Shown here: piece after piece, positions 6,226 through 7,793 of the stretch | Position numbering within the stretch: the first letter of the stretch is position 1 | Layout of the letters: every line of letters begins with the position of its first letter | Source of the DNA: Agathobacter sp. | GTDB taxonomy: Bacteria; Bacillota_A; Clostridia; Lachnospirales; Lachnospiraceae | DNA: 7,793 nt | Reading direction: 5' to 3' | Assembly: GCA_017936725.1 (NCBI GenBank) | Contig: JAGBEZ010000130.1 | Span: 1 to 7,793, forward strand | Notes under the pieces: model-generated | Told to the model about the DNA's origin: nothing | Database searches by the model: none | What the model saw: the letters and a program-made list of their open reading frames with translations, nothing else | Made by a program: the position numbers and the translations under genes

Positions 6226-7793
6226 ATGGATATCTATTCTCTCATTAAGTTAGTCGGTGGACTAGCCTTTTTCTTATTCGGAATGAACGTAATGTCAGAC
6301 GGATTAGAGAAGAGTTCGGACGGTAAAATTGAAAAGTATCTTGGAATAATTACCAAGAATAAATTTTTTGCACTGATTTTCGGTGCACTTTTAACCATTG
6401 CAGTACAGTCTTCATCGGCTGTAACCGTAATGCTTGTAGGTTTGGTAAACTCTGGTATGTTGCAGTTTGGCCAGACAATCGGCGTATTGATGGGCTCTAA
6501 CATTGGTACGACACTTACTGCCTGGATTTTAAGCTTGGCAGGCATTGATAGTGATGTCGTATGGATTAATCTGCTTAAGCCAGCGAACTTTGCACCTATT
6601 TTTGCTCTAGTCGGAGTGGTAATGACGATGGCCAGCAAAAAACAAGAAAAACAGAGTCTTGGTAATGTGTTGGTAGGCTTTGCGGTGCTTATGTCTGGTA
6701 TGACTTTTATGTCAGATGCAATGAAACCACTTGCAGACATGCCTGAATTTGCGAGTCTTCTTACCGCTTTTGAGAATCCAATTCTTGCGGTATTGGTAGG
6801 TGCTGCATTTACAGGTGTGATTCAAAGCTCTGCTGCATCAGTGGCTATCTTACAGGCACTATCCATGACGGGCGGTGTAACCTATGCTATGGCACTTCCT
6901 ATTATTATGGGACAGAATATCGGTACCTGTGTAACAGCAGTTTTATCAAGTATCGGTGTTAACCGTAATGCGAAAAAGGTTGCCGTAGTGCATTTGTCAT
7001 TTAACATCATTGGTACGACTATTTGCTTGATTCCATTCTGTATTGCAAATTATATATTTGATATTGCTGCACTTAAGGTTACAATTACTCCATTTATGAT
7101 TGCAGTATGTCATAGTATTTTCAATGTATGTACTACCTTGATGTTACTACCATTTACCAAACAGTTAGAGTGGATTGCGAATAAAGTATACCCAGAAGTA
7201 GAAGGGGAAAAAGAGCCGGACTTCGTATTGGAGGAGCGTCTTTTTGCTATGCCAGCACTTGCGATTAAAGATTCCAATGATGCGGTAATTGAGATGTGTC
7301 GTCTGTCGAAAAAAGCATTCAAAAGAGCTTCGGGTATGTTAGGTAATTATGACGAAGATACTGCAGCAAAAGTACAGAAAATGGAACGTAAATTGGATTA
7401 CTATGAAGACCAGTTGGGAACTTATATGATGAAAATTACCAAACTTGGTATTTCAGACACAGATTCAAAAGCGGTTACCAGAATTTTACATACCATTAAT
7501 GATTTCGAACGAATTGGCGACCATGCTATTAATGTCATGAATGTTGCAAAAGAGTTACATGAAAAGAAACAGATGTTTTCTGAAGATGCCATGAAAGAAA
7601 TCGAAGTCTTAAATGAAGCTATATTTGAACTTTTAGGTATGATAGAAGAGGCATTTGAAACAAATAACTTAGATTTGGCTATTATGGTAGAACCATTAGA
7701 ACAGACCATCGACAAGCTGGTATACGAAATGAAACGTAACCATATCGCTCGTCTCCAGGCGAATGAATGTACGATTAAATTAGGATTTGCATT
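6226..7793 (+). CDS. Na/phosphate cotransporter with PhoU-like C-terminal domain, partial
   Basis: The first 522 residues of a Na/Pi cotransporter family protein (SLC34-like / YjbB type), cut by the right edge. Family role: sodium-coupled phosphate movement across the cytoplasmic membrane, with a cytosolic PhoU-like domain thought to control it. Seen: an internal two-fold repeat, with QSSSAVTV at 61-68 and GSNIGTT at 90-96 in the first half, QSSAASVA at 200-207 and GQNIGTC at 229-235 in the second. Hydrophobic helices fill residues 5-310. From about 345 the protein is helical and soluble with DFERIGDHA at 426-434, the metal-binding signature of PhoU, and a second-repeat-like EPLEQTIDKL at 489-498. 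Relatives are usually somewhat under 600 residues, so perhaps 40 or more are missing. The start MDIYSLIKLVGGLAFFLFGMN matches the usual beginning of this family. It has its own promoter and a leader with a hairpin. Transport direction cannot be told from sequence. Confidence 0.93.
   Translation, partial: MDIYSLIKLVGGLAFFLFGMNVMSDGLEKSSDGKIEKYLGIITKNKFFALIFGALLTIAVQSSSAVTVMLVGLVNSGMLQFGQTIGVLMGSNIGTTLTAWILSLAGIDSDVVWINLLKPANFAPIFALVGVVMTMASKKQEKQSLGNVLVGFAVLMSGMTFMSDAMKPLADMPEFASLLTAFENPILAVLVGAAFTGVIQSSAASVAILQALSMTGGVTYAMALPIIMGQNIGTCVTAVLSSIGVNRNAKKVAVVHLSFNIIGTTICLIPFCIANYIFDIAALKVTITPFMIAVCHSIFNVCTTLMLLPFTKQLEWIANKVYPEVEGEKEPDFVLEERLFAMPALAIKDSNDAVIEMCRLSKKAFKRASGMLGNYDEDTAAKVQKMERKLDYYEDQLGTYMMKITKLGISDTDSKAVTRILHTINDFERIGDHAINVMNVAKELHEKKQMFSEDAMKEIEVLNEAIFELLGMIEEAFETNNLDLAIMVEPLEQTIDKLVYEMKRNHIARLQANECTIKLGFA

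Noticed and set aside
6234..6740. 168-codon open frame on the minus strand inside the transporter
   Set aside because: It mirrors the coding frame of a clear membrane protein, has no ribosome site, and its translation has no recognisable domain.

Overview
The window looks like AT-rich chromosomal DNA from a Gram-positive anaerobe of the Clostridia, most likely Lachnospiraceae. Reasons: A/T-rich codon use, strong AGGAGG-type ribosome sites, a perfect HrcA/CIRCE operator, a lipoprotein of Gram-positive style, and a condensation-fold acyltransferase / DUF6320 / esterase gene trio of a kind I associate with these bacteria. The family assignment is inference from protein style; no rRNA or other marker gene is present.

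Left part (1-3002, + strand): three closely packed genes. First is a condensation/alcohol-acetyltransferase-fold protein. Second, overlapping its stop by 8 bases, is a zinc-ribbon plus six-helix membrane protein (DUF6320-like) that carries a one-base deletion inside its zinc ribbon in this sequence. Third, 49 bases later, is an alpha/beta hydrolase of the hormone-sensitive-lipase type. They look like one operon whose promoter lies left of the window. Together they suggest making and removing an acyl ester at or near the membrane; the substrate is unknown.

Middle (3003-5429): a strong hairpin with T runs on both sides separates this operon from htpG, which converges on it from the minus strand. 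htpG (Hsp90) has its own promoter, and a perfect CIRCE operator (TTAGCACTC-N9-GAGTGCTAA) sits just upstream of that promoter, so HrcA very probably controls this gene.

Right part (5430-7793, + strand): a small secreted lipoprotein of unknown function, then a Na/phosphate cotransporter with a C-terminal PhoU-like domain that runs off the right edge. A near-consensus promoter lies between the two, followed at once by a terminator-like hairpin. The transporter's ribosome site also faces an out-of-frame 11-codon mini-ORF that overlaps the real start.

The points most worth a second look are the frameshift in the zinc ribbon, the three-gene acyl cassette, CIRCE control of htpG, and the promoter/hairpin/mini-ORF leader of the phosphate transporter. 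I see no tRNA, rRNA, CRISPR, insertion sequence or phage gene.
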